Source: Paraburkholderia caffeinilytica (GTDB lineage Bacteria > Pseudomonadota > Gammaproteobacteria > Burkholderiales > Burkholderiaceae). From it: DNA of 64,000 nucleotides. The notes beneath the pieces were generated by a model. That model made no database searches. It saw nothing but the letters and a program-made list of their open reading frames with translations, and was not told the origin of the DNA. Made by a program: the position numbers and the translations under genes. The stretch is from NCBI RefSeq assembly GCF_003368325.1, contig NZ_CP031467.1, positions 1 to 64,000 on the forward strand, in the 5' to 3' direction. The stretch's first letter is position 1; each line of letters opens with the position of its first letter. Positions 36,243-44,168 of this stretch are shown here, one piece after another.

Positions 36243-36255
36243 CATGGTTACCATG
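36243..36255. promoter_or_regulatory. palindrome upstream of LysR gene
   Basis: CATGG-TTA-CCATG lies 15-27 bases before the LysR start at 36270, in the 215-bp divergent gap with the deacetylase operon. It could be an autoregulatory operator. Nothing else clear is seen in that gap. Confidence 0.35.
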
Positions 36256-36269
36256 CGAGTTATGCATAA

Positions 36270-37157
36270 ATGAAGATCGAACGCTATCCTCCCTTCAACG
36301 TGCTGCAAACCCTGCTGGTGGTCGCTCGCTGCGGCAATTTCACGGCGGCATCGCAGCAGCTGTTTCTCAGCCAGAGCGCGGTGAGCCGGCATATTCAACA
36401 GATCGAGGAGTATTTCGGCTGCGCGCTGTTCGTCAGGCACACGCGCATGGTCGTGCAGACTGCGGAGTGCCAACGGCTGGTGCCGATCGTCGAAGAGTTG
36501 CTGGCGACCGCACGCCGCTCGATGCACATCACGAACTCCGGCGGCCAGACCATTACCTTGCGTGTCACCCCCACGCTGGCGGCGCGCTGGCTGCTGCCGC
36601 GCCTGACCGACTTCTACGCTGAAGTGCCGGGTACGCAGTTGAACATCGACACCGCCTGGTTTCTGCCGACCAACTTCGGCGAGGGCACGCTCGACGCGGC
36701 GATCCTGTTCGGCACCGGCAATTGGGAAGGATTGGAAGCCACCTGCCTGATGCGCGAGAGATTGACGCCGGTCTGCTCGCCGCAGATCGCCAGTGGCACG
36801 CCGCCGCTCGTCGAACCCGAAGATCTGAAACACCATACGTTGCTGCATTCCAGCTTCGGCCGGCGCGGCTGGATTCTGTGGCTGCAGCAGGAAGGCAACC
36901 TTGCCGCGCATACGTACCGGGAGCAGGTGTTCGACACGCTGGACCTCGCCTTCAGTGCCGCGGCGCGCGGGTTGGGTGTGGCGCTGGGGGATCTGAATCT
37001 CGTCGAAGAGAATCTGACAAGCGGCTCACTGGTGACGCCGTTCAAACGCGTGGTGGAGACCGGCGCTGGATACTATCTGGTGCATCCGCCGCGCAATGAG
37101 TATCGCGAGAAATTGAAGCCGCTTCTCCGGTGGTTGCAAGCGAGCGTTGCGGCATAG
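36270..37157 (+). CDS. LysR-family regulator
   Basis: 295 residues. Helix-turn-helix near the start (LLVVARCGNFTAASQQLFLS, QSAVSRHIQQIEEYFG), then the effector domain (TITLRVTPTLAARWLLPRL) of the GcvA-like branch. It is divergent from the deacetylase/MmgE operon, which it probably regulates. It is one of two GcvA-like regulators bordering the 27-36 kb catabolic locus. Confidence 0.92.
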   Translation: MKIERYPPFNVLQTLLVVARCGNFTAASQQLFLSQSAVSRHIQQIEEYFGCALFVRHTRMVVQTAECQRLVPIVEELLATARRSMHITNSGGQTITLRVTPTLAARWLLPRLTDFYAEVPGTQLNIDTAWFLPTNFGEGTLDAAILFGTGNWEGLEATCLMRERLTPVCSPQIASGTPPLVEPEDLKHHTLLHSSFGRRGWILWLQQEGNLAAHTYREQVFDTLDLAFSAAARGLGVALGDLNLVEENLTSGSLVTPFKRVVETGAGYYLVHPPRNEYREKLKPLLRWLQASVAA

Positions 37158-37354
37158 TCCGCGCAGACGGCAAGCGTATGCGTGATGGCGACGGAGATCG
37201 TTGCCTCGAAGGCGGCAGCGCGCATATTTCCACACCACATGTTTGTCAGCCAATAGCCATTCGGCCCCCATCCCCAACAGAATGGGATGTGCCTGCCGTA
37301 CAGGGAGGCATGCGTGGCTGCCGCAAGCAGCCGTTCCTGCAAAAGGAAAATCGT

Positions 37355-37855
37355 ATGTTGATGCGAGACACAATCCCTACCGCCCTGAACCGAGGTTCCG
37401 CCCTTCTTTCGGAAGACCCGATGATCGCCACGGCCTCGCTGAAGACCTTCCACCATACGTTCGACATCTATCTGAAGGACTCGAACGCGTTCATGAATAC
37501 ATATTTCTCCCGTTACTTCGAGTGGCAAGGCGTTTGCCGCGAGCGATGGTTTCATGAGTGCATTCACAACGATCTGCTGGGATCGGACGGCATGTTCGTG
37601 ACCAAACGCGCGCACCAGGAGTACGTCCACGAAACGTTCCCGTTTCAACACGTGGATTGCTATCTGAACACGGTGCAGGTCAAGCAGTGCTCGGCCTACC
37701 TGCTGTTTCGCTTCTGCGTGGATGGGCGCCAGGTTTCGCAGGGTTACCAGCAGATCCTGTACGCCGGGCGGGACCGGAAGATCCGGCGCTTTCCGGAAGG
37801 CATCGTCGAGCGGGTCAAGGAGTATGAGCTGCCGTGGACAGCGCTGAGCGCCTGA
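37355..37855 (+). CDS. hotdog-fold acyl-CoA thioesterase-like protein
   Basis: 166 residues from ATG 37355, with AAGGA 7 bases upstream; the frame is open to 37130 but without natural composition. After a 35-residue leader the hotdog domain starts FHHTFDIYLKDSNAFMNTYF, then SRYFEWQGVCRERWFHEC, which carries the acidic/His region used by 4-hydroxybenzoyl-CoA-type thioesterases. It probably hydrolyses an acyl thioester in the cytoplasm. It converges on the histidine kinase at 37935. The proximity of a fatty-signal type kinase is suggestive only. Confidence 0.75.
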   Translation: MLMRDTIPTALNRGSALLSEDPMIATASLKTFHHTFDIYLKDSNAFMNTYFSRYFEWQGVCRERWFHECIHNDLLGSDGMFVTKRAHQEYVHETFPFQHVDCYLNTVQVKQCSAYLLFRFCVDGRQVSQGYQQILYAGRDRKIRRFPEGIVERVKEYELPWTALSA

Positions 37856-37861
37856 TCTCAG

Positions 37862-37884
37862 CGGCGGACTCCGCCGTTCGTTTT
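37862..37884. terminator. intergenic hairpin, likely shared terminator
   Basis: CGGCGG-ACT-CCGCCG forms a 6-bp GC stem directly after the thioesterase stop, followed by TTCGTTTT on the plus strand. It separates two convergent genes. The stem is short and the T-run interrupted. Confidence 0.5.
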
Positions 37885-37934
37885 ACCGCTGAGTTTTATC
37901 TTTGAGTTTTACCGCTAATTTCCACCGTTAACCT

Positions 37935-39374
37935 TCACTCTGGACGCCGGCGCAAGGAGCGCGCCGGCGCTTTGCTCAGCGCACGGTCCGCCGGCGAACC
38001 CGGTACCGGCAAGCGCACGGTGAAGGTGGTGTGCGAACCGCGCGTCGACATGCATTCGATCGTGCCGCCCAGAAGCTCCGCCGCGCGGCGGCAGAATGCG
38101 AGCCCCATTCCGGCGCCGCTTCCGTGCCGCTTGGTCGAGAAGAAGGCGTCGAAGATATGCGGCAGAACGTCGGGTGCGATGCCCGGCCCCGTGTCGCGGA
38201 ATCGCAGCACGCAAAAGCCGTGCTCCTGAACCGCGCTGATTGCGATCTCGCCTTCACCGCTCACGTGAATCGCGTGCAACGCGTTTTTCAGCAGATTGAA
38301 CAGGACGAAAACCGCCAGCGTGTCCGAACCCGAAAAGCATAGCGCGGCATCGATCGGCGCCACGGTGACGCGTGCGCGTTCGTCGCCGCGGAATGGATAG
38401 CGCTCCAGCGCCGACACGACGCATTGCTGTATGGAATGCGGGCTAAAGCGGGTGCGGTCCAGCCGATCAAGAGTGAACGATGCGAGCGCCATTTCGACCA
38501 TCGCGCTGGTGCCCGACACCTCCCGCCTGATTGCCGTGGCGAGCTGGCTGATGCGCTCGGACTGCCCGGAATGCACCTCCTGATCCTCGTACAGCCCGTG
38601 CGTGACGGCTAGCCGGTAACCTTTGAACACATGCGCCCATACGCTGGAAATTTCGTCGGCGTGCATGGCGATCGTCGCGAGCGGCGTGGCGATTTCGTGC
38701 GCGATTGTCGCCGCGATCGCATAGGGGTGAATCAGGTGATAGCGGACGATCGTGATCGCGAGAAGCCCCAGGCTGAGGGCGATGAACAGCACACCCGGCG
38801 GATAGAACGCGTAGCCGTAGTTGACCGCGTAGTCGACTGCCGCGAACGAGTAGAGGCATAAGCTCGCAAAGCAGAGATCGAGCCGCCTGCGCGCTTCGCC
38901 GCCGGCCTGCTTGCGGGCGCCGAGCAGGAGCTGTCCGCTGCGGCCGGCCAGCAATACGGTCTGCAGAACGTGCAAGGGATGCATCGGCCCGGCGCTCGGA
39001 TAGTAGCCAAAGAAAAAGTGCCGGTAGCCGGCGACCACTTCGTCGCCGGGCAGCAGCACGGCGAGGACCAGACATATTCCGTAAGACGCGAGCAGGACCG
39101 GACGCTCGCGGCGCCTCGCCGCCACCTCCGTGACGAAGTGATAGAACGTGGTGGGCAGGAAAAGAATGAAGAGATAACCGACCCGGACCAGCACGCCTGC
39201 AATATGGGGATTTTCCGTCTGGAACAGCAAGGTCCAGGTGCCCTGCCATGCAAATGTCGCCGTGCACATCAAAAGGAATGGCGCGGACAGACGCGTCACC
39301 CCTTGCGTGATGAGTACGTAAAGACCGAACACCACGAACAGCGCTGACACAAAGGCGGTCGGAATGGCGTACAT
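37935..39374 (-). CDS. hydrophobic sensor histidine kinase (CqsS/LqsS/PhcS-like)
   Basis: 479 residues from ATG 39374 (TTG 39383 is an alternative). About seven membrane segments occupy residues 1-210, with short loops and no periplasmic domain. The H-box IAHEIATPLATIAMHADE (His226) and the catalytic domain with N-box NLLKNALHAI and glycine boxes DTGPGIAPD and GSGAGMGLAF follow. The arrangement, including the helical spacer after the His box with GYRLAVTHGL, is like the quorum-sensing kinases CqsS, LqsS and PhcS, which sense hydrophobic autoinducers in the membrane. The response regulator at 39448 lies 73 bp upstream in the same transcript. Confidence 0.82.
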   Translation of the reverse strand: MYAIPTAFVSALFVVFGLYVLITQGVTRLSAPFLLMCTATFAWQGTWTLLFQTENPHIAGVLVRVGYLFILFLPTTFYHFVTEVAARRRERPVLLASYGICLVLAVLLPGDEVVAGYRHFFFGYYPSAGPMHPLHVLQTVLLAGRSGQLLLGARKQAGGEARRRLDLCFASLCLYSFAAVDYAVNYGYAFYPPGVLFIALSLGLLAITIVRYHLIHPYAIAATIAHEIATPLATIAMHADEISSVWAHVFKGYRLAVTHGLYEDQEVHSGQSERISQLATAIRREVSGTSAMVEMALASFTLDRLDRTRFSPHSIQQCVVSALERYPFRGDERARVTVAPIDAALCFSGSDTLAVFVLFNLLKNALHAIHVSGEGEIAISAVQEHGFCVLRFRDTGPGIAPDVLPHIFDAFFSTKRHGSGAGMGLAFCRRAAELLGGTIECMSTRGSHTTFTVRLPVPGSPADRALSKAPARSLRRRPE

Positions 39375-39447
39375 GTGGCTCAATGTGTCTGGAAACGTTG
39401 GGCTATTCCGGCATGCTCATAGCGGAGTCAGCAAGGAGGCCGATCCC

Positions 39448-40422
39448 TCATGGGTGGACTTGCTGATTCCGGTCACTGCGCCATTGCGAAAATGTCAGCG
39501 TGCTCAGACCCACGTCGGCCGGGTCTATTCTAGTCCAGCAATAGAATGCGTCGTCCCAGTCAGGGATGGTTCGCGGCGTCACCGTTCTGAAGCGCGCGCC
39601 GGGACGAAAGGCCAGGTACGGCCAGAAAACGGGCATCGACTCGCGTACCGCCATCTGCTTCAACAGATCCGCCGGCCCACACTCGTCCGCCACGATTTCC
39701 GACTGGGCGATCCAGTCGTTCTCGGCCCACGCAAGGAACACGCTCGGATTGCCCGCGCGGTCGAACATCAGGATGGCATTCTGCTCCGGACGCCAGTAGT
39801 ACTCGACGATGTTTTCCGCGGCAACCACCATGTCGACGACCTTCCTCGTTCGCGGATCGCAATAGGTCATGCCGTTTTCGCCCAGACCCAGCCAGCCTGC
39901 CTCCGAGCAATGCCTGTTTCTGGCATCTTTCAGAAAGTGAACCAGTCTGTTGGCCGAATCCGCATCCGTCTTTCTCAGATACAGATCGACGATTCCGGCA
40001 TTAAAGGCTTTCACCGCGACGGTCTCATCCGCAACGCCGGTCAGGAGCACCTTCGCACAGCGCAAATTGGATATGGACGAAAGGAATTCGACGCCACTCA
40101 GCCCAGGCATGTCGTAATCGACGACCACCGCGGCCACCTCCGCAAATCGGGCATTCCGGGCCAGCACGTCACGCTCGGCCGAGGTTTCGACAAACCGTTC
40201 CAGACCGACCTCGCTCAAACCGGCCGACGCCGGCGCAAATACCAGCGAATTCTCGCGAGCATGTTTGCGGATGAAAGCGAGTGCGGTTTGAGCCCGCGTG
40301 AAAAACAGATTGGTGGAAATGTCCGGAAAGAATCGGCGTAATGCATCGAGGTAGCTGTCGCTGTCGTCCACGAAAACGACGGATGCCGGATAGTAAACAG
40401 GGGGTCGAATAAAATTGTTCAT
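39448..40422 (-). CDS. response regulator with unassigned C-terminal domain
   Basis: 324 residues from ATG 40422; GTG 40455 is possible. The receiver has the acidic pair in VVFVDDSDSYLDAL, the phospho-acceptor Asp102 in VVDYDMPGLSG, Thr in VLLTGVAD and Lys in YLRKTDAD. About 35 extra residues sit between the first helix and the phospho-acceptor strand. Residues 175-324 match no output domain I recognise and have no helix-turn-helix, so it probably acts by protein contacts, as suggested for LqsR-type regulators. It is the first gene of a two-gene transcript with the kinase at 37935. Confidence 0.8.
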   Translation of the reverse strand: MNNFIRPPVYYPASVVFVDDSDSYLDALRRFFPDISTNLFFTRAQTALAFIRKHARENSLVFAPASAGLSEVGLERFVETSAERDVLARNARFAEVAAVVVDYDMPGLSGVEFLSSISNLRCAKVLLTGVADETVAVKAFNAGIVDLYLRKTDADSANRLVHFLKDARNRHCSEAGWLGLGENGMTYCDPRTRKVVDMVVAAENIVEYYWRPEQNAILMFDRAGNPSVFLAWAENDWIAQSEIVADECGPADLLKQMAVRESMPVFWPYLAFRPGARFRTVTPRTIPDWDDAFYCWTRIDPADVGLSTLTFSQWRSDRNQQVHP

Positions 40423-40720
40423 GTTTTTACGTGGCCTATGCGGCGCGTCTCGCACCGGCTCACTCGCCGGCTTATCTCACGCTGGCTCCCGGGGCCGATT
40501 TCCGCTGAACCATATAGTACAGGGGTCTTTGCATCAACAGTGCAAACTCGCGGACCTTTCCGTCAGAGTATGCAAATGGAATAACTCGATCTTAATCGGA
40601 TCGAAGTGATTATTTTGCAGCAATGACTCCGCAAGTTGGAATTGCCTGAGTCCCGGAGAAATGCGGGCCACTGCACATACGCGAGTAATTCGTTTCCCGG
40701 GAATCGCAATCCAAGCGTAC

Positions 40721-41353
40721 CTAAGCGCTCTCCTGCTCCTTGATCCGCTTACGGTGAGCCGCGACCTTCGCGCGGTTACCGCAGATCGCCATGCTGCACC
40801 ACCGGCGCGCGTGACCACGTGTGTGGTCCGCAAACATCAACGTGCACTTCGGGCCTTCGCATGCTTTCACGTAGGTGAAATCCTCTTCGCATGTCAGCCT
40901 CGCCAACGCCTCGGCGATGGGCATCAGCAGCGACTCCGCCGACTGCCAGCGCCGCTTCGCGCGAAGTTCAAAGCTCGCCGCACCGCCCGACGTGTTCAGA
41001 ACGATTTCGCCGTGCTGCTGGTCCTGCCCGAGCAGTTGATTCAAGGGTTCGAGCTCGCGTAAATCCTTGGCAACGAGCGGCCGCCCCTTCCTCTTTCGCA
41101 CAAATATCCTGAACCACTCGCGCAATTCGCGCGCCCGCGCGGCAACGTCGTCGAGTTCGGCCGGCGTCGAGCGGCTTCGTATCGACTCGAGCGCCGCACG
41201 CGGCACAAACCCCGCCTGGTCCAGCCAGGCAAGCAAACCTTCCCCGCCGCTGATCCAGTCGACTGCCTCATCCACCGGCGTCGCGACCGAGTTCAGGAAA
41301 TCCAGGCCAGGCGCATCGGCCACCAGGATCGCGGGCATCTGACGGTAGTCCAT
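40721..41353 (-). CDS. CGNR zinc-finger/ABATE-domain regulator
   Basis: 210 residues. The N-terminal ABATE domain (LDFLNSVATP, DWISGGEGLLAWLDQAG) is followed by the C-terminal CGNR zinc finger: CEGPKCTLMFADHTRG, then RRWCSMAICGNRAKVAAHR, giving the four Cys ligands and the name motif. Members are predicted DNA-binding stress or catabolic regulators. It is divergent from the hydrolase operon at 41531, with an array of GTTAC/GTAAC half-sites between, so it is the likely regulator of that operon and of itself. Confidence 0.9.
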   Translation of the reverse strand: MDYRQMPAILVADAPGLDFLNSVATPVDEAVDWISGGEGLLAWLDQAGFVPRAALESIRSRSTPAELDDVAARARELREWFRIFVRKRKGRPLVAKDLRELEPLNQLLGQDQQHGEIVLNTSGGAASFELRAKRRWQSAESLLMPIAEALARLTCEEDFTYVKACEGPKCTLMFADHTRGHARRWCSMAICGNRAKVAAHRKRIKEQESA

Positions 41354-41381
41354 TTCTCATGACGAGTATGAAGTGACGATA

Positions 41382-41465
41382 GTTACATCGTAACCACTAA
41401 AAATGCACTTGACAAGTTACATGACTCGTTTGTAACCTGTAAATACGCTTTTATCAGGTTACAAA
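41382..41465. promoter_or_regulatory. GTTAC/GTAAC operator array
   Basis: Five half-sites lie in 84 bp: GTTAC at 41382, GTAAC at 41390, GTTAC at 41416, GTAAC at 41432 and GTTAC at 41458. Two of them belong to a perfect 11-bp inverted repeat, TTTGTAACCTG (41429-41439) and CAGGTTACAAA (41455-41465). The array covers the predicted promoter of the hydrolase operon, as a repressor or activator site would. Confidence 0.6.
41409..41436 (+). promoter_or_regulatory. predicted sigma-70 promoter of the hydrolase operon
   Basis: TTGACA (41409-41414) is a perfect -35 box; TGTAAC (41431-41436) is a moderate -10 box after 16 bp. The -10 box lies inside a GTTAC-type operator, so binding there would affect RNA polymerase. 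Confidence 0.5.
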
Positions 41466-41530
41466 TCGCGTGACTCGATGCGATGCAAGTGCATCGCGCG
41501 CAGCACGCCATTCCTTCAGAGGAGCGAGAA

Positions 41531-42226
41531 ATGTCTATTGGCAAGGTGAGCGCGGTGCTTGTACACGGCGCGTGGGCGGATGGCTCAAGCTGGAGCAAGG
41601 TTGTCGAACGCCTGAAGGCGCACGGCATCAACGCCGTTGCGGCGCCGTTGCCGCTGACCTCGTTGCATGAAGACGTGGCCGCGCTCGATAGAACGCTGGA
41701 ACGCATCGAAGGTCCGGTTATTCTCGCGGGCCATGCGTACGCCGGCGCAGTGATCGGATCGACGCGCGCCGGCAACGTCAAGGCGCTGGTCTATGTCGCC
41801 GCGCTTGCGCCTGCCGAAGGCGAGACGGTGGGCGAGGTGTTCTATCGCGACGAAGCACACCCGCTCGCGCCCAGATTGTCACCGGATCGGCATGGCCTGA
41901 TCTGGCTTCCCGAGGAGGCATTCGCAGCGGCGTTCGCGCAGAACGCCACCGCGCAGGAGCTGACGGTGCTCGGCGCGGTTCAGCGTCCCATTTCAGTGTC
42001 GTGCATTGGCGAGGCGGTCGAGCGGCCACTCTGGAAGGACCGGCCGAGCTGGTTCCTGGTCGCGGAACAGGACCGGATGATCAATCCCGGCACGCAGCAT
42101 TTCATGGCGCGGCGCATGAACGCGCGCGTGCATGCTCACCCGGTCGATCACACGCCGATTGTCACAGCACCTGACACCGTAACCGGCGTGATCGTCGAAG
42201 CGGCCCAGTCCGTTTCGGCGCGCTAG
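41531..42226 (+). CDS. alpha/beta-hydrolase-fold protein lacking the nucleophilic Ser
   Basis: 231 residues from ATG 41531, with GGAGCGAGAA just upstream. The oxyanion-hole strand VLVHGAWADGSSW is typical of the family, but the nucleophile elbow reads AGHAYAGAVI with Ala69 where Ser is expected in G-x-S-x-G. A candidate acid (Asp in AEQDRMINPG) and His (HPVDHTPIV) are retained. It is either non-hydrolytic or uses another chemistry. First gene of a three-gene operon with a dehalogenase-like hydrolase and an SDR. Confidence 0.83.
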   Translation: MSIGKVSAVLVHGAWADGSSWSKVVERLKAHGINAVAAPLPLTSLHEDVAALDRTLERIEGPVILAGHAYAGAVIGSTRAGNVKALVYVAALAPAEGETVGEVFYRDEAHPLAPRLSPDRHGLIWLPEEAFAAAFAQNATAQELTVLGAVQRPISVSCIGEAVERPLWKDRPSWFLVAEQDRMINPGTQHFMARRMNARVHAHPVDHTPIVTAPDTVTGVIVEAAQSVSAR

Positions 42227-42249
42227 GGACAACTCAACCCTGTCGTGCC

Positions 42250-42272
42250 GGCAGGCGCTCTTCGAGCCTGCC
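42250..42272 (+). other. intercistronic stem-loop
   Basis: GGCAGGC (42250-42256) and GCCTGCC (42266-42272) form a perfect 7-bp stem with a 9-base loop between the two hydrolase genes. No T-run follows, so it may be an mRNA-stability or processing element. Confidence 0.4.
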
Positions 42273-42310
42273 ATGTCCAGACTCACCTCTACCCAATCCG
42301 GAGTCAATCC

Positions 42311-43165
42311 ATGTCCTCCATTGCCTATCGTTACGCTGACGTCGACGACGTCAAGGTGTTCTATCGCGAAGCGGGCCGTCCAACGGCGCCGAAACTGCTG
42401 CTGCTCCATGGTTTTCCGAGCTCGAGCCACATGTTCCGGGACCTGATTCCGCTGCTGGCCGAGCGCTTCCACATCGTGGCGCCCGACCTGCCCGGCTTCG
42501 GCCAATCGGACATGCCGGGCCGCGAGGCTTTCGCCTACACGTTCGACAATATCGCCACCGTTATCGAGCGCTTCACCGAGCAGATCGGATTCGACCGCTT
42601 TGCAATGTACGTATTCGACTACGGCGCGCCAACGGGCTTTCGGCTCGCACTCAGGCACCCCGAGCGGATCGCTGCGATCGTCTCGCAGAACGGCAACGCG
42701 TACGAAGAAGGCTTGAGCGAGGGCTGGAATCCGATCCGCGCTTACTGGCAGGATCCTTCACAGGCCAATCGCGAGGCGCTTCGCGTCATGCTGACGCACG
42801 CAACGACAGTATGGCAATACACGCACGGCGTTCGGGACGCGGCTTCCGTGTCGCCTGACGGTTATTCGCTCGATGACTTCTATCTGGGCCGCCCGGGCGC
42901 GCACGAGATCCAGCTCGATCTGTTCGGCGACTATCGGAACAATGTCGCGTTGTATCCCGCGTTCCAGCAGTATTTCCGCAGCCACCAGCCCCCTTTGCTT
43001 GCCGTGTGGGGGAAGAACGATCCGTTTTTCCTGCCGGCCGGCGCCGAGGCGTTCAGGCGCGACATCCCGAACGCCGAGGTGCGCTTTTTCGACACCGGCC
43101 ACTTCGCGCTGGAAACGCATGCGGCGGAGATCGCCGCGGCTATTTGCGGATTTCTGATTCGCTGA
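42311..43165 (+). CDS. alpha/beta-fold hydrolase, haloalkane dehalogenase/epoxide hydrolase-like
   Basis: 284 residues from ATG 42311, with GGAG upstream. Oxyanion strand LLLHGFPSSSHMFRDLIP, then an Asp nucleophile (Asp103) in YVFDYGAPTGF, as in haloalkane dehalogenases and epoxide hydrolases. The cap region (EGLSEGWNPIRAYWQDPS) and the C-terminal His in FDTGHFALE complete the triad. It should open an epoxide or cleave a carbon-halogen bond; the true substrate is unknown. Middle gene of the CGNR-linked operon. Confidence 0.88.
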   Translation: MSSIAYRYADVDDVKVFYREAGRPTAPKLLLLHGFPSSSHMFRDLIPLLAERFHIVAPDLPGFGQSDMPGREAFAYTFDNIATVIERFTEQIGFDRFAMYVFDYGAPTGFRLALRHPERIAAIVSQNGNAYEEGLSEGWNPIRAYWQDPSQANREALRVMLTHATTVWQYTHGVRDAASVSPDGYSLDDFYLGRPGAHEIQLDLFGDYRNNVALYPAFQQYFRSHQPPLLAVWGKNDPFFLPAGAEAFRRDIPNAEVRFFDTGHFALETHAAEIAAAICGFLIR

Positions 43166-43254
43166 TGGGTGAGCGCTGCGTCGTGGTGGTTCCAGACGTC
43201 GCTGCTCAGGCGGTTCGTCCCGTCCAGGTGTTCCAGGTGTGAAGGAGAAAGACC

Positions 43255-44025
43255 ATGTCCAGCAAGGTAGCAATCGTTACAGGTGCGAGCCAGGGTATCG
43301 GCCGTTCAACTGCCATCCGGTTGGCGCGAGATTTTGCGTCGATCGTGCTGGTCGCGCGCAATCGCGAGAACCTCGCTCACACCGCCGACGAAGTAAGAAA
43401 GGCCGGTGCCGAAGCGCTTCCCATCGACCTCGATCTGTCCGATCCGCAGGCCGCGCAGAAAGTGGTCGACCAGACGCTGTCGGCGTTCGGGCAGATCGAC
43501 GCGCTACTCAACATCGCGGGTGCGGTGCCGCAGATCGATGTCTTCGAGATGAGCGACGATCAATGGGACCGCGGCTTCGCGCTGAAGCTGCACGGCGCGC
43601 GGCGCTTGACGATCGCGGCATGGCCAGCGCTGAAGAAAACCTCGGGATCGGTGGTGTTGATGTCGGGTAACTCGGCGCTGTTCCCCAAAGCACCGTACGC
43701 GGCCGTGGGCACGATCAACGCGGCGATCGTGGCCCTGGCGAAAGCCTTCTCTGACCGTGGGATTGCAGACGGCGTGCAGGTCAACAGCGTGCTGCCCGGC
43801 CCGGTGATGACCGGCCGCCGGCAATCCTATCTGGAGCATTGGGCGCCGCTCCACAACATGACAGTCGAAGAAGCGACGGCGCGGTTTCCTGTCGAGGCGG
43901 GAATCGCCAGGTACGGCACGCCCGAGGAGATTGCCGAGCTGATGGCGTTCATCGTGTCGCCCGGGGCGCACTGGATGACGGGCTCGACGCTGAGAATGGA
44001 CGGCGGAGAAGTCAAGTCGATCTGA
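43255..44025 (+). CDS. SDR-family protein lacking the catalytic Lys
   Basis: 256 residues from ATG 43255, with GAAGGAGAAA upstream. The NAD(P) loop TGASQGIGRS and Asn in LLNIAGAVP are normal, Ser137/Ser140 fall in VVLMSGNSALF, and Tyr148 is present. The active-site motif reads Y-A-A-V-G (148-152), so the essential Lys of Y-x-x-x-K is Gly. The cofactor strand PGPVMTGRR follows. It may catalyse a changed reaction or need another Lys. Last gene of the hydrolase operon; its stop lies in the 49-bp tandem repeat. Confidence 0.86.
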   Translation: MSSKVAIVTGASQGIGRSTAIRLARDFASIVLVARNRENLAHTADEVRKAGAEALPIDLDLSDPQAAQKVVDQTLSAFGQIDALLNIAGAVPQIDVFEMSDDQWDRGFALKLHGARRLTIAAWPALKKTSGSVVLMSGNSALFPKAPYAAVGTINAAIVALAKAFSDRGIADGVQVNSVLPGPVMTGRRQSYLEHWAPLHNMTVEEATARFPVEAGIARYGTPEEIAELMAFIVSPGAHWMTGSTLRMDGGEVKSI

Positions 44026-44168
44026 ACCGCGGTCAATGTGCGATCAGAGGTCGAGCGTGCGCGGGACGATCTGAACTGCCGTCAATGCGCGATCAAAGGC
44101 CGAGCGTGCGCGGGATGATCTGAACTGCCGTCAATGCGTGATCAGAGGTCGAGCGTGCGTGGGATCAC
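44022..44168. repeat. 49-bp tandem repeat, three copies
   Basis: Three head-to-tail units of 49 bp start at 44022, 44071 and 44120, differing at a few positions each (for example CCGCGG, TGCCGT and TGCCGT near their starts). The third unit overlaps the last codons of the minus-strand MEKHLA gene (PRTLDL and stop), so the first two are copies of that gene end plus its flank. The first also contains the SDR stop codon. Confidence 0.9.

Noticed and set aside
37130-37354. N-terminal extension of the thioesterase frame
   Set aside because: It starts inside the LysR gene end, has Arg/Gly-rich irregular composition, and ATG 37355 has a clear AAGGA site.
44022-44168. Possible CRISPR-like array
   Set aside because: The units are contiguous 49-bp copies with no unique spacers, and they carry a gene end; a simple tandem duplication.
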